Source of the DNA: Clostridium gasigenes
Lineage (GTDB): Bacteria; Bacillota; Clostridia; Clostridiales; Clostridiaceae
Direction of reading: 5' to 3'
Assembly (NCBI RefSeq): GCF_900104115.1
Contig: NZ_FNJM01000003.1
Location: 186,001 to 250,000, forward strand
Length of the DNA: 64,000 nucleotides
The notes below the pieces were generated by a model. The model made no database searches and had not been told where the DNA came from. It worked only from the letters and a program-made list of their open reading frames with translations. Within the stretch, counting starts at the first letter, position 1. Every line of letters starts with the position of its first letter. Both the position numbers and the translations under genes were made by a program. This document shows positions 36,622 to 45,884 of the stretch, one piece after another.

Positions 36622-36657
36622 AAGGCATAACTATATTAAATATTATAGCTATGCCTT
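36622..36657. terminator. Bidirectional terminator made of AAGGCAT repeat
   Basis: Stem AAGGCATAACTATA / TATAGCTATGCCTT with one mismatch, between the convergent permease pair and the gene at 36672. Its base is the AAGGCAT edge of the dispersed repeat. Confidence 0.75.
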
Positions 36658-36671
36658 AGTGATTCTTTATT

Positions 36672-37088
36672 TTAATATTGTAAAAATTTTAGAATATTAT
36701 CTTCATTTGTGTTTATTGTAAAAATCATATCCTCATCTATTCTTAATTTACATTCTTCATTATTTGTTTGAATCCTATTAATATTTATTCCAGTAGCAGA
36801 TATTACTTTAAACTTTGCTTGTGCTATATCAATATTAAATTTCTTATCTTTAGCACCAGTTATTTTTAATATTGACCCTTCTTCTTTATTAGTTTTTACC
36901 TTTATGCTTATAATATTATTTCCCTTTGATATAATTTCAGTTTTTGGAATTTCTTCTATGTCAACTGAACCTGTAATTGTCATCCACCCACCACTTAGTG
37001 TTATTTTAGATAACAAATTTACTTTATATTCTTCTCTTATATTTTTTAACAATTTTCCTAATTCATATAATGTTAATTCATATTTCAT
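36672..37088 (-). CDS. Hypothetical protein
   Basis: A 138-residue protein with no membrane segment or known motif. Its first 20 residues are helical (MKYELTLYELGKLLKNIREE) and the rest appears beta-rich with many Ile/Asn/Lys. AGAGGT precedes the ATG. It is a single gene that shares a terminator with the permease pair. I do not recognise the family. Confidence 0.6.
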   Translation of the reverse strand: MKYELTLYELGKLLKNIREEYKVNLLSKITLSGGWMTITGSVDIEEIPKTEIISKGNNIISIKVKTNKEEGSILKITGAKDKKFNIDIAQAKFKVISATGININRIQTNNEECKLRIDEDMIFTINTNEDNILKFLQY

Positions 37089-37242
37089 TTTAATTAATAC
37101 CTCTTTTATTAAAATTTTAGTATTTTTTAGATATATTTTTTCTTAATTATATACTAAATTAACTTTTAAAACTACAATATATATAATAATAATTATTATA
37201 TACTATTTTTTATAAATAATACCCCTTAGCTAACCACCCTAT

Positions 37243-37273
37243 ATATTAAGATTATTCTAAATAATCTTAATAT
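37243..37273 (+). terminator. Orphan hairpin upstream of dapF
   Basis: Perfect 14-bp inverted repeat ATATTAAGATTATT with a 3-nt loop, followed by TTTTAAATTTTA on the plus strand. It precedes the dapF promoter. No plus-strand gene lies immediately before it, so what it terminates is unclear. Confidence 0.6.
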
Positions 37274-37286
37274 TTTTAAATTTTAT

Positions 37287-37314
37287 TTTACATTAATATA
37301 AAATAAAGTATAAT
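37287..37314 (+). promoter_or_regulatory. dapF promoter
   Basis: -35 TTTACA (37287-37292), 16-bp spacer, perfect -10 TATAAT (37309-37314), about 35 bp before the dapF start codon. Confidence 0.65.
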
Positions 37315-37353
37315 ATAAAGCATATATACAAATATATATTAGGGGGCCATAAT

Positions 37354-38205
37354 ATGAATTTTACAAAAATGAATGGAATAGGGAATGATTATATTTATTT
37401 CAATTGTATAAACGAAGAGTTAAAAGATCCTGAAAAAGTATCTATAATTCTAAGTGATAGACATTTTGGAGTAGGTGGAGATGGAATTGTATTAATTCTT
37501 AAATCTGAAATTTCTGATTTTAAAATGAGAATATTTAATGCAGATGGATCTGAAGCTAAGATGTGTGGTAATGGTATAAGATGTGTTGGTAAATATGTTT
37601 ATGAAAAGGGGCTTACAAAAAAGGACTTTATAAAAATAGATACTTTAAGTGGTGTCAAGTTACTAAAGCTTACTATTGAAAATGATGAAGTAGTTAGTAT
37701 TGGTGTTAATATGGGTGAGGCTATTTTAAATTCTAGGGAAATACCTGTGCTCCACTCTCAAGAGAATATAATAAATGAAAAAATAACTATTGATGAAATA
37801 GATTATTATATCACTTGTATTTCTATGGGTAACCCACATTGTGTTGTGTTTATAGATGATATAGATAACTTAGATTTAAAAACTATAGGTCCTAAATTTG
37901 AAAATCATTCAATGTTCCCAGATAGAATAAATACAGAATTTGTAGAAATAATAGATGAAAACACAGTGAAAATGAGAGTTTGGGAAAGAGGTAGTGATGA
38001 AACACTAGCTTGTGGAACAGGTGCTTGTGCTGTAGTTGTTGCATCTGTATTAAATAATTATTGTAAAAAAGACAATGACATAACTGTTAAATTACTTGGT
38101 GGCGACTTAACAATTAAATATCAATCTGATGGGTTGGTTTATATGACTGGTACCGCAGATTTTGTATTTGATGGAACTTATATTAATAAAAACTTAGATA
38201 TTTAG
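37354..38205 (+). CDS. dapF: Diaminopimelate epimerase
   Basis: A 283-residue PLP-independent racemase that converts LL-DAP to meso-DAP for lysine and peptidoglycan. The two active-site cysteines are visible: C71 in [10 protein letters not shown] and the one in [10 protein letters not shown] near 220. Start ATG 37354 follows AGGGGG. It is 13 bp upstream of dapL, forming a two-gene operon in which DapL supplies DapF's substrate. Confidence 0.96.
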   Translation: MNFTKMNGIGNDYIYFNCINEELKDPEKVSIILSDRHFGVGGDGIVLILKSEISDFKMRIFNADGSEAKMCGNGIRCVGKYVYEKGLTKKDFIKIDTLSGVKLLKLTIENDEVVSIGVNMGEAILNSREIPVLHSQENIINEKITIDEIDYYITCISMGNPHCVVFIDDIDNLDLKTIGPKFENHSMFPDRINTEFVEIIDENTVKMRVWERGSDETLACGTGACAVVVASVLNNYCKKDNDITVKLLGGDLTIKYQSDGLVYMTGTADFVFDGTYINKNLDI

Positions 38206-38218
38206 GGGGCTAATTATT

Positions 38219-39403
38219 ATGACAAAAATAAATAAAAACTATCTTGAGTTAAAAGACAGTTATCTTTTCTCAACAATAGCAACTAAGGTTAGTGAATTTA
38301 AAACTAAAAATCCCGATAAAGAAATTATCAGACTTGGAATTGGTGACGTAGTTCTACCATTATGTTCATCAGTTATAGATGAACTTAAATCTGCAGTAGA
38401 TGACATGGCTTCTGATTCTACTTTTAAAGGATATGGTCCTGAACAAGGATATTTATTTTTAAAAGATAGTATTAAAAATTACTATAAAGAATTCAATGTA
38501 GATCTTTTAAGTGAAGAAATATTTATAAGTGATGGTGCCAAAAGTGATCTTGGTAACCTCCTTGATATATTTTCAAAGGATAATGTAGTTGTAATCCCAG
38601 ATCCAGTGTATCCAGTATATGTAGATACTAATATAATGGATGGTAGAAAAATCAATTATGTAAATGGTACTTTTGAAAATGGTTTTTTACCAATGCCAAC
38701 AGAAGATTTAGAAGGAGACCTTATTTACATATGCTCTCCAAACAATCCAACTGGTGCAACATATAACAGATCTCAATTAAAAGAATGGGTTGATTTTGCT
38801 ATTGAAAAAAAATCAATTATTTTATTTGATGTAGCTTACGAAGCCTTTATATATGATGATGACATTCCTCATAGTATATATGAAATAGAAGGAGCAAAAA
38901 AATGTGCTATCGAAGTATGTTCTTTATCTAAAACAGCAGGATTTACAGGAGTTAGATGTGGATATACTACAGTTCCTTTAGAACTTGAGTGTGATAATGT
39001 TTCATTAAATAAACTATGGCTTAGAAGACAAACTACTAAATTTAATGGAGTGTCATATATTGTTCAAAAAGCTGCCTCCGGAGTCTTTTCAAAGGAAGGC
39101 CGAATAAAAATAAAAGAAAATATAGATTACTACATGGAAAATGCCAAAATAATAGGTAATGCTTTGGACGAACTAAATATAAAATACATAGGTGGAAAAA
39201 ATTCTCCTTACATTTGGTTACAATGTCCAGGTAATATGTCTTCTTGGGAATTCTTTGACTATTTACTTGAAGAAGTAAATATTGTAGGAACTCCAGGAGT
39301 TGGTTTCGGAGAAAATGGTGAAGGCTACTTTAGACTTACATCTTTTGGTCATAAAGAAAATATAATTAAAGCAGTTGAACGACTAAAAACACTAAAGTTT
39401 TAG
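38219..39403 (+). CDS. dapL: LL-diaminopimelate aminotransferase
   Basis: A 394-residue fold-type I PLP enzyme. It makes LL-DAP directly from tetrahydrodipicolinate and glutamate, the one-step aminotransferase branch of DAP synthesis. The PLP lysine is K238 in [23 protein letters not shown], the [12 protein letters not shown] region and PNNPTGA are family signatures that separate it from general aspartate aminotransferases. Pairing with dapF supports the assignment. Confidence 0.93.
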   Translation: MTKINKNYLELKDSYLFSTIATKVSEFKTKNPDKEIIRLGIGDVVLPLCSSVIDELKSAVDDMASDSTFKGYGPEQGYLFLKDSIKNYYKEFNVDLLSEEIFISDGAKSDLGNLLDIFSKDNVVVIPDPVYPVYVDTNIMDGRKINYVNGTFENGFLPMPTEDLEGDLIYICSPNNPTGATYNRSQLKEWVDFAIEKKSIILFDVAYEAFIYDDDIPHSIYEIEGAKKCAIEVCSLSKTAGFTGVRCGYTTVPLELECDNVSLNKLWLRRQTTKFNGVSYIVQKAASGVFSKEGRIKIKENIDYYMENAKIIGNALDELNIKYIGGKNSPYIWLQCPGNMSSWEFFDYLLEEVNIVGTPGVGFGENGEGYFRLTSFGHKENIIKAVERLKTLKF

Positions 39404-39414
39404 ACTAACTATGC

Positions 39415-39474
39415 TTTAGGCCTTTGAATAAAGATATCAAATCAAGGTGAGATATTTTTTGAATATGCCTTAAA
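39415..39474. repeat. Palindromic copy of the AAGGCAT repeat after dapL
   Basis: TTTAGGCCTTTGAATAAAGA at one end and its near complement ending GAATATGCCTTAAA at the other; about 16 of 20 arm positions pair. It sits exactly between the dapL stop and the strong terminator hairpin, like other copies. Confidence 0.7.
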
Positions 39475-39475
39475 C

Positions 39476-39524
39476 AAAAGAGGATCTATATTGGTGATTT
39501 ATTACCAATATAGATCCTCTTTTT
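39476..39524. terminator. Strong bidirectional terminator
   Basis: Perfect 20-bp stem (arm AAAAGAGGATCTATATTGGT) with an 8-nt loop and flanking T-runs in both directions, between convergent dapL and the gene at 39589. Confidence 0.95.
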
Positions 39525-39588
39525 ATTAGACTATATTTAACCTAATTATTGCTCATTAATATATTAGAAACTTGTTGTATTTTCATAA

Positions 39589-40575
39589 TTAACTCTTAGC
39601 TTCATTGTTTTTAAGACATTTATCAGGATTTAGATCTATATTAATCCAAGGTCCTTCTTCACTTTTAACATACTGAGCTATTTCAATATCATTATCATTT
39701 GTTAATGTATAAAATACTATCATATAATCTTTGTTATCTATTCCCTTAAAGTAAACTTTCTTTTCATATCCATCCACTTCACTCTGCCCCATAGTTTTAA
39801 TCATTTTGCACCAGTTCCCATATTTAATTTCAACTGATAATTCCCCATAATTAGACCATCCATGATAAGGGGTGCATAAATACTTTTCACCATTTATATC
39901 TATATTAGAAATTTTATAAGTATCATCAACCTTAGAAATATATATATATCCATAATAATATGCAAAATAAGCTACATCTTTATCAGAACCTTCTATAGTC
40001 TCTATTTCAAAAAAATATTTCAATTCATCTTCATTACTACTTGGTACTTCTTTTAATTTAAGCAAATTTATATGAGCTATATTCTCAAAAGATTTTTTAT
40101 AGTTTTTAAAGCTAACTTTATCTTTATATTCATTTGTGAAAAAGTTATATCCTATTTTATAAGGAATATTCCCTGTTCCTAATGATCCACAACCTATGTT
40201 TTTACCGTCTATAGGATTAGCCGCTTCCCTTAAAAGAGAAAAATAATTTAATATTGTAGCCTCCGGGGTTTTTAATATATCACTAGGTATAGTTATATTT
40301 GAGTATTCTTTATCATACTCACTATCAATTAGCTTATTAACCACTTCTTTATTATTCATTATAGGTAAATTAGAAGGTCTAAAATATTTTTCATCTTTAT
40401 CCTTTGTAGTAATATACTCTTCTCCACCCGCCAAGCACTCATAAGGTAAATAATTACCACCTACAAAAATATTATCATTTTTATTATTAGTGAAAACTAT
40501 TAAACCAACCACTCCTATAAAAATTATTAAAATAATAAATATGTATTTTCTTATTCTTCTCAAATCCACTACCAT
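39589..40575 (-). CDS. Membrane-anchored protein of unknown function
   Basis: A 328-residue protein with one N-terminal membrane helix (about 10-28, IFIILIIFIGVVGLIVF) after a basic start, then a large extracytoplasmic region with no recognised domain. It lacks a lipobox, so it is probably anchored by an uncleaved signal. Four or more cysteines (C47, C129, C232, C248 approx.) might form disulfides. Stands alone, sharing a terminator with dapL. I do not recognise the family. Confidence 0.65.
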   Translation of the reverse strand: MVVDLRRIRKYIFIILIIFIGVVGLIVFTNNKNDNIFVGGNYLPYECLAGGEEYITTKDKDEKYFRPSNLPIMNNKEVVNKLIDSEYDKEYSNITIPSDILKTPEATILNYFSLLREAANPIDGKNIGCGSLGTGNIPYKIGYNFFTNEYKDKVSFKNYKKSFENIAHINLLKLKEVPSSNEDELKYFFEIETIEGSDKDVAYFAYYYGYIYISKVDDTYKISNIDINGEKYLCTPYHGWSNYGELSVEIKYGNWCKMIKTMGQSEVDGYEKKVYFKGIDNKDYMIVFYTLTNDNDIEIAQYVKSEEGPWINIDLNPDKCLKNNEAKS

Positions 40576-40668
40576 GAAATATCTTCTCCTTAAAATATAA
40601 ATATCTATATATTCATATTCTAAAATTAAAATATTATTAACATCATTAGCTTATGTTTGAATATTTTA

Positions 40669-41409
40669 TTATTTCTCACTAGTAAACCCTTGTTTTTCTA
40701 GTGCTTCTTTTACCTTTGGAAAATATACATGTTGGTATACTCCTGAAACTCTTTCAGACCAGCTACTTTTATCTTTTCCCCCTGTTCTTTCACTTAAGTA
40801 ATTACTTATTAATCTATCATATTCCTCTAATTGATCATCAGTAATTTCTTTATATGTTTCTTGTGATACTACAACTTCCATAGGGAATCTTTGCTTTTGC
40901 TCAGGTTTTTCTTCAGCATGTCCTATAACTAATCCTGCTAGTGGAAAAACATACTTTGGTAATTCTAACAGTTCTATAACCTCTTCTGGGTTTCTTCTTA
41001 CGCCACCTATACAAACTGTACCTAATCCTAATGATTCTGCAGCTGTAATGGCATTTCCCATAGCTAACCCAGTATCAATTCCTCCAACTATATTAGCTTC
41101 TTGACTATCTACCGCTGCTTGTTTAACCCCAACTTTTTCACTTGCTTTATTAGTTCTATTAAAGTCCATACAAAATACTAAGAATACTGGTGCTTCTGAT
41201 ATATATCCCTGATTACCAGCTAATTCTGCTAGTTTATTTTTTCTATCAACATCTTTAACTACTATTATAGACACACTTTGTCCATTAATAGAATTTGCTG
41301 CTGCTTGGGCTGATTTTAAAATATACTCAAGCTCCTTATCCTCTATTTTCTTTGAACTGTATTTTCTTATACTTCTATGATCTAGAAGCGTTTTAATTGT
41401 TTTGTTCAT
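40669..41409 (-). CDS. NADPH-dependent FMN nitroreductase (NfrA/FRP-like)
   Basis: A 246-residue flavin oxidoreductase of the nitroreductase family. HRSIRKYSSKKI at 12-23 binds the FMN phosphate, and GLAMGNAITAAESLGLGTVCIGGVRRNPEEV plus RFPMEVVVSQETY are typical of the FRP/NfrA branch (quoted in parts). It would reduce flavins, quinones or nitro compounds. It is next to the rubredoxin-reductase fusion gene, 72 bp apart, and both are redox flavoproteins, so cotranscription is plausible. Confidence 0.88.
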   Translation of the reverse strand: MNKTIKTLLDHRSIRKYSSKKIEDKELEYILKSAQAAANSINGQSVSIIVVKDVDRKNKLAELAGNQGYISEAPVFLVFCMDFNRTNKASEKVGVKQAAVDSQEANIVGGIDTGLAMGNAITAAESLGLGTVCIGGVRRNPEEVIELLELPKYVFPLAGLVIGHAEEKPEQKQRFPMEVVVSQETYKEITDDQLEEYDRLISNYLSERTGGKDKSSWSERVSGVYQHVYFPKVKEALEKQGFTSEK

Positions 41410-41481
41410 ATTTCCTATCTCCTCGCTACTTATATTTATTCTATAATTTTTTTCTTTAAATATACTATAAATCCAATTTAA

Positions 41482-42333
41482 TTATTCAGCTAAATCTTGA
41501 TAAGCACCAAACATTTCGTAGTTTATTTCCTTTTCATTAATTCCTATAGATTTTAAAGTATTATATATATGCTTCATAAAACCTACAGGCCCGCATAAAT
41601 AGAATTTTCCATTTTGAGGAACATTATCTTTAATCCATCTATCAGATACAAATCCTTCAAAATCATAGTTTTTATTTAACTTATCTTCTTCTAAAGGAGT
41701 TTGATAGAATATGGCCTTTTTAACTTGACTATTCTCATCTACTATTTTTTCTAATTCATCCTTAAAAGTATGCGCTGAAGAATTTAATACAGCTTGTATA
41801 AATAAAATGTCTCTACCGCTTTCTAAAGCCTCATATAACATTGACATCATTGGAGTAACCCCAATTCCACCACTTAATAAAACTAATGGTTTCTTACTAT
41901 CACTTAAAGTAAATTCCCCTAAAGAGTCCGTAGCTTTAATAATATCCGAAACTTCTACATTATTATGTAAATATGAAGATACTATACCCATTTCTTCCTT
42001 CTTAACACTTATTCTATAGAAATCCTCTCCTGGTTTCATAGATAAAGTATATTGTCTAACTTCTTTAGAATTTTCGCCTTTATCTATAGGCATAACAGAA
42101 ATAAACTCTCCTGCTTTATGCTTTTTCAAAGTTCCTTCTTTTAATTTCAAGTAAAATGAAGTTACTAACTCATTTTCTTTTACCTTATCTACTACTATAA
42201 AATCCTTGAAAGTATTATTACTTTCTAGCAATTCAAATTTATCAAATCCAACCTTACAAATTGGACATATTATATCATTTTTCAATTCTCCTTGGTGAAT
42301 ATAACCACAAACTGTGCAAACATATTTTTCCAT
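41482..42333 (-). CDS. Rubredoxin-like domain fused to FAD/NAD(P)H reductase
   Basis: A 283-residue fusion. Residues 1-36 form a rubredoxin-like (rubrerythrin C-terminal type) site, C6-x2-C9 ... C23-x2-C26, holding one iron or zinc. Residues about 45-283 are a ferredoxin-NADP-reductase-like module: FAD motif RQYTLSMKP near 98, NAD-binding GGIGVTPMMSM near 155, and the terminal YLCGPVGFMKHIY. It probably moves electrons from NAD(P)H via FAD to iron and then to a partner or oxygen/peroxide/NO detoxification. It has its own consensus promoter. Confidence 0.85.
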   Translation of the reverse strand: MEKYVCTVCGYIHQGELKNDIICPICKVGFDKFELLESNNTFKDFIVVDKVKENELVTSFYLKLKEGTLKKHKAGEFISVMPIDKGENSKEVRQYTLSMKPGEDFYRISVKKEEMGIVSSYLHNNVEVSDIIKATDSLGEFTLSDSKKPLVLLSGGIGVTPMMSMLYEALESGRDILFIQAVLNSSAHTFKDELEKIVDENSQVKKAIFYQTPLEEDKLNKNYDFEGFVSDRWIKDNVPQNGKFYLCGPVGFMKHIYNTLKSIGINEKEINYEMFGAYQDLAE

Positions 42334-42371
42334 TTTAATTCTCCCTTCTCATCTTCCGTTCTTATACTTTA

Positions 42372-42400
42372 ATTATAGTGTAGCTATTGAAATTAGTCAA
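42372..42400 (-). promoter_or_regulatory. Promoter of the rubredoxin-reductase gene
   Basis: Minus-strand -35 TTGACT (42400-42395) and -10 TATAAT (42377-42372), spacer 17 bp, about 40 bp before the start codon. Confidence 0.8.
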
Positions 42401-42423
42401 TAATAGTTATTACTTAATAATTA

Positions 42424-42465
42424 AAAATAAGATGCACTATATTTTATTAAATCCACCTTATTTTT
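42424..42465 (-). terminator. Possible terminator of the CHAP gene
   Basis: AAAAATAAG pairs with CTTATTTTT around a 24-nt loop, ending in TTTTTAATT on the minus strand, 27 bp past the CHAP stop. Weak GC content. Confidence 0.45.
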
Positions 42466-42491
42466 GTCTAATTATTATCAACTAATTTATA

Positions 42492-43064
42492 TTATCCTTT
42501 TCGTAACCATCCTGCTGGTTTTTGTATCGTTCCAACATAGTATTGTCCGTCTTCTAAAACAAGTTCATATTGTTCTCTTGTTTTACCATAAACATTTTGT
42601 TGGATAACTTCTATATAATTAGATTTAACTTCTGTTACAATTGCAACATGTCCATATTTACTATTTGTAAAAACTATTAAGTCATCAACTTCTGGCTTAA
42701 CACTCTCCCCATTTCTATATTGTACTAAATCTCTACTTTTATTTAACTCTCCTTGTGGTACGCTATCATCGAAGAATTCCTTCGCATTTCCATACACATC
42801 AGGCATTTTATGATCTTTTATTTGATGATAAAATCTTTTAACATATTCTACACATTGCCATTCATATCCATAATAGTATCCATCCTCACCATAATTTTCA
42901 CCATATGTTTCAGTATAAATTTTACCATTATAATAGACAGGTACATTACTATAGCTATCTATTTCAGTCCCTATCATTTCTCTATTAGTAAAAATCTTAA
43001 CTCCACACCCTATTACCATTATAATAATGATAGCCAAAAATATTTTTCCCAATTTATTTTTCAT
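42492..43064 (-). CDS. CHAP-domain cell-wall amidase, membrane-anchored
   Basis: A 190-residue protein with an N-terminal helix (about 7-22) and an extracytoplasmic CHAP domain. The catalytic cysteine is C71 in YEWQCVEYVKRFY and the His lies in KYGHVAIVTEV near 137, both intact. Such enzymes cut peptidoglycan cross-bridges or the amide to muramic acid, or cleave glutathionylspermidine-type amides. A single-domain anchored form suggests a housekeeping wall enzyme. The cut site is not predictable. Confidence 0.83.
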   Translation of the reverse strand: MKNKLGKIFLAIIIIMVIGCGVKIFTNREMIGTEIDSYSNVPVYYNGKIYTETYGENYGEDGYYYGYEWQCVEYVKRFYHQIKDHKMPDVYGNAKEFFDDSVPQGELNKSRDLVQYRNGESVKPEVDDLIVFTNSKYGHVAIVTEVKSNYIEVIQQNVYGKTREQYELVLEDGQYYVGTIQKPAGWLRKG

Positions 43065-43268
43065 ATTGACCGCCTTTCAATTAAATCATACGCATATATC
43101 CTTATTAATTATATTTATTCAATATATTATCATTTTTTAATCTATTCATTTCATATCATTTTTATTAAGTTTATATAATTATTTACATGTTTTTATATTT
43201 TATGTAATTTCATATAAAATAATGCTCTGATTAAGTTTCAAATCCTCAACCTTTTTTTATATTTATTC
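43065..43268. other. Intergenic region upstream of pflB
   Basis: A/T-rich spacer between the divergent CHAP and pflB genes. No open frame or strong repeat seen up to the pflB promoter. Confidence 0.4.
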
Positions 43269-43297
43269 TTGTCATATAAAAATATTAATGTTATATT
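43269..43297 (+). promoter_or_regulatory. pflB promoter
   Basis: -35 TTGTCA (43269-43274), 17-bp spacer, -10 TATATT (43292-43297), about 105 bp before the start codon. The same 33-bp block with three changes is repeated in front of the exonuclease gene at 45801. Confidence 0.7.
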
Positions 43298-43331
43298 ATA
43301 TACAAATAATTAATCAACAATTGTTATTTAT

Positions 43332-43352
43332 AAATATCAATTATTGATATTT
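43332..43352. promoter_or_regulatory. 21-bp palindrome in the pflB leader
   Basis: Perfect palindrome with half-site AAATATCAAT around one central T. It lies about 28-48 bp downstream of the predicted transcription start, a position typical of a repressor roadblock. It contains ATCAA and TTGAT in the reverse order of a CRP/FNR box. Confidence 0.65.
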
Positions 43353-43402
43353 GCCGTATTATATTAACAAGTAAAATTTTACGTTAGAAGGAGTAGATAA
43401 AT

Positions 43403-45634
43403 ATGAAACAAGAATGGAATAACTTTAAAAATGGACAATGGACTAAGAATATAGATGTAAGAGACTTTATTCAAACAAATTACATTCCATATGAAAGTGA
43501 TGCTAGCTTTTTAGCTGGTGCAACTTCTGATACTACAAAACTTTGGGATGAAGTAAGTGCTTTATTTGTGAAAGAAAGAGAAAATGGTGGAGTTCTAGAT
43601 GTTGATACTAAAACAGTATCAGGAATTAATGAATATGAACCTGGATATATAGATCAAGCTTTAGAAAAAATAGTTGGTGTTCAAACTAATGCTCCACTTA
43701 AAAGAGCTGTTATGCCTCAAGGTGGAATTAGAACAGCAGAAGTTGCTGCTAAATCTTATGGCTATGAAGTAGATAGTTCAATTTCAGAAATCTTTAGCAA
43801 ATATAGAAAAACTCATAACCAAGGTGTATTTGATGCTTATACTGACGAAATGAAACTTGCAAGAAAATACGGCATAGTAACTGGTCTTCCTGATGCCTAT
43901 GGTAGAGGACGAATAATTGGTGATTATAGAAGAGTTGCTCTTTATGGAGTAAATAGATTAATCGAAGATAAAATGGAACAAAAGAAAAGTTTAGAAGTAA
44001 ACTGCATAGATGAAGATGTTATAAGACTTAGAGAGGAAATTTCTGATCAAGTTGTTGCATTAAAAGAATTAAAAGGACTAGCTTTAACTTATGGACTTGA
44101 TATATCAAATCCTGCTACAAATGCAAAAGAAGCTATCCAATGGTTATACTTTGCATACCTTGCTTCAATAAAACAACAAAATGGTGCTGCAATGTCTCTT
44201 GGAAGAACTTCTACTTTCTTAGATATATATATTGAAAGAGATTTGAAAAATGGAATAATAAATGAAGAAGAAGCTCAAGAATTGGTAGATCATTTTGTAA
44301 TGAAATTAAGACTTGTTAAATTCTTAAGAACACCTGAATATAACGATTTATTCTCAGGAGATCCAACTTGGGTAACTGAATCAATTGGTGGTATGGGGTT
44401 AAATGGTGAAACTTTAGTTACTAAAAACTCATTTAGAATCCTAAATACACTTTATACTTTAGGACCATCACCAGAGCCAAACCTTACAGTATTATGGTCA
44501 ACTAAATTACCACAAGGCTTTAAGGATTTCTGTTCAAAGGTTTCTATAGATACAAGTTCAGTTCAATATGAAAATGATGATTTAATGAAACCTTACCTAG
44601 GGGATGACTATGCTATTGCTTGTTGTGTTTCTGGTATGAGAGTTGGTAAGCAAATGCAATTCTTCGGAGCAAGAGTTAATTTAGCTAAAACTTTACTTTA
44701 CACTATAAATGCCGGCAGAGATGAAAAATCTGGAGTTCAAGTTGGACCTAAGATGGAAGGTATAACTAGTGAATACCTAAACTATGATGAAGTTATGGAA
44801 AAATTCGATGTAATGACAGATTGGTTAGCTAACCTTTATGTAAACACATTAAACGTAATTCATTACATGCATGATAAATATTCATATGAAAGCATGCAAA
44901 TGGCATTGCATGATAGAGATGTATTTAGAACAATGGCTTGTGGTATAGCTGGACTTTCAGTTTGTGCTGATTCCCTATCAGCAATTAAATATGCTAAGGT
45001 TAAACCAATAAGAAATGAAGCTGGGATAGCTGTTGATTTCGAAATTGAAGGAGATTATCCTAAATACGGAAATGATGATGATAGAGTTGATGATATTGCA
45101 ATATTCTTAGTTAAAAATATGATGAAGAAGTTAAGACAAAACAAGACTTATAGAAATTCTTATCACACTCAATCTGTATTAACAATAACATCAAATGTTG
45201 TTTATGGTAAGAAAACTGGTACTACTCCTGATGGAAGAAAAGTAGGAGCACCATTTGCACCAGGAGCTAACCCTATGCATGGAAGAGATAGTAGTGGATC
45301 ACTTGCTTCATTAAACTCAGTAGCTAAGTTACCTTATGAAGATTCACAAGATGGTATTTCAAATACTTTCTCAATAGTTCCAGATGCATTAGGTAAATCA
45401 CCAGAAGACAGAATCAGAAGCCTAAGCTGCTTAATGGATGGCTACTTTTCTCAAAATGCACATCACTTAAATGTTAATGTATTTGCTAGAGAAACTTTAT
45501 TAGATGCTATGGATCATCCAGAATTATACCCTCAATTAACTATTAGAGTATCTGGATATGCTGTAAACTTTATAAAATTAACTAGAGAACAACAACTAGA
45601 TGTTGTAAATAGAACATTCCATAAAACTATGTAA
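43403..45634 (+). CDS. pflB: Formate C-acetyltransferase (pyruvate formate-lyase)
   Basis: A 743-residue glycyl-radical enzyme that splits pyruvate with CoA into acetyl-CoA and formate. The catalytic cysteines are C407-C408 in [10 protein letters not shown] and the radical glycine is G718 in RVSGYAVNF, both intact. Start ATG 43403 with AGAAGGAG. The activating enzyme PflA needed to install the radical is normally the next gene but is absent here; a terminator follows pflB and the next gene is an exonuclease. PflA must come from elsewhere. Confidence 0.96.
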   Translation: MKQEWNNFKNGQWTKNIDVRDFIQTNYIPYESDASFLAGATSDTTKLWDEVSALFVKERENGGVLDVDTKTVSGINEYEPGYIDQALEKIVGVQTNAPLKRAVMPQGGIRTAEVAAKSYGYEVDSSISEIFSKYRKTHNQGVFDAYTDEMKLARKYGIVTGLPDAYGRGRIIGDYRRVALYGVNRLIEDKMEQKKSLEVNCIDEDVIRLREEISDQVVALKELKGLALTYGLDISNPATNAKEAIQWLYFAYLASIKQQNGAAMSLGRTSTFLDIYIERDLKNGIINEEEAQELVDHFVMKLRLVKFLRTPEYNDLFSGDPTWVTESIGGMGLNGETLVTKNSFRILNTLYTLGPSPEPNLTVLWSTKLPQGFKDFCSKVSIDTSSVQYENDDLMKPYLGDDYAIACCVSGMRVGKQMQFFGARVNLAKTLLYTINAGRDEKSGVQVGPKMEGITSEYLNYDEVMEKFDVMTDWLANLYVNTLNVIHYMHDKYSYESMQMALHDRDVFRTMACGIAGLSVCADSLSAIKYAKVKPIRNEAGIAVDFEIEGDYPKYGNDDDRVDDIAIFLVKNMMKKLRQNKTYRNSYHTQSVLTITSNVVYGKKTGTTPDGRKVGAPFAPGANPMHGRDSSGSLASLNSVAKLPYEDSQDGISNTFSIVPDALGKSPEDRIRSLSCLMDGYFSQNAHHLNVNVFARETLLDAMDHPELYPQLTIRVSGYAVNFIKLTREQQLDVVNRTFHKTM

Positions 45635-45638
45635 TTAA

Positions 45639-45675
45639 AACCCATTCAAGACAATTTCTTGAATGGGTTGTTTTC
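45639..45675 (+). terminator. Terminator of pflB
   Basis: Perfect 13-bp stem AACCCATTCAAGA / TCTTGAATGGGTT, then GTTTTC, 5 bp after the stop. Confidence 0.9.
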
Positions 45676-45800
45676 TCTTTGTGCTAGAAAATAAGTTGCT
45701 ATTAATAATATAAATGTTGCTATAAAATAATAAAAAACTACTATTATTATATCTAAATTCAAATATTTAAACTGGTGATTCTTTATTAAAATTTTTATTA

Positions 45801-45829
45801 TTGTAATATAAAAATATTAATGGTATGTT
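45801..45829 (+). promoter_or_regulatory. Exonuclease gene promoter (duplicate of pflB promoter)
   Basis: -35 TTGTAA (45801-45806), 17-bp spacer, -10 TATGTT (45824-45829). The block 45801-45833 matches 43269-43301 in 30 of 33 positions. Confidence 0.55.
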
Positions 45830-45884
45830 ATATTCAATAGTAACTAGCTATTATTTTTGTTTAATAAATAAGGTGGGTGGCCAA

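Noticed and set aside
43332..43352. FNR/CRP site for pflB
   Set aside because: The TTGAT and ATCAA elements are in reversed order and only three bases apart, and the site lies downstream of the predicted transcription start.
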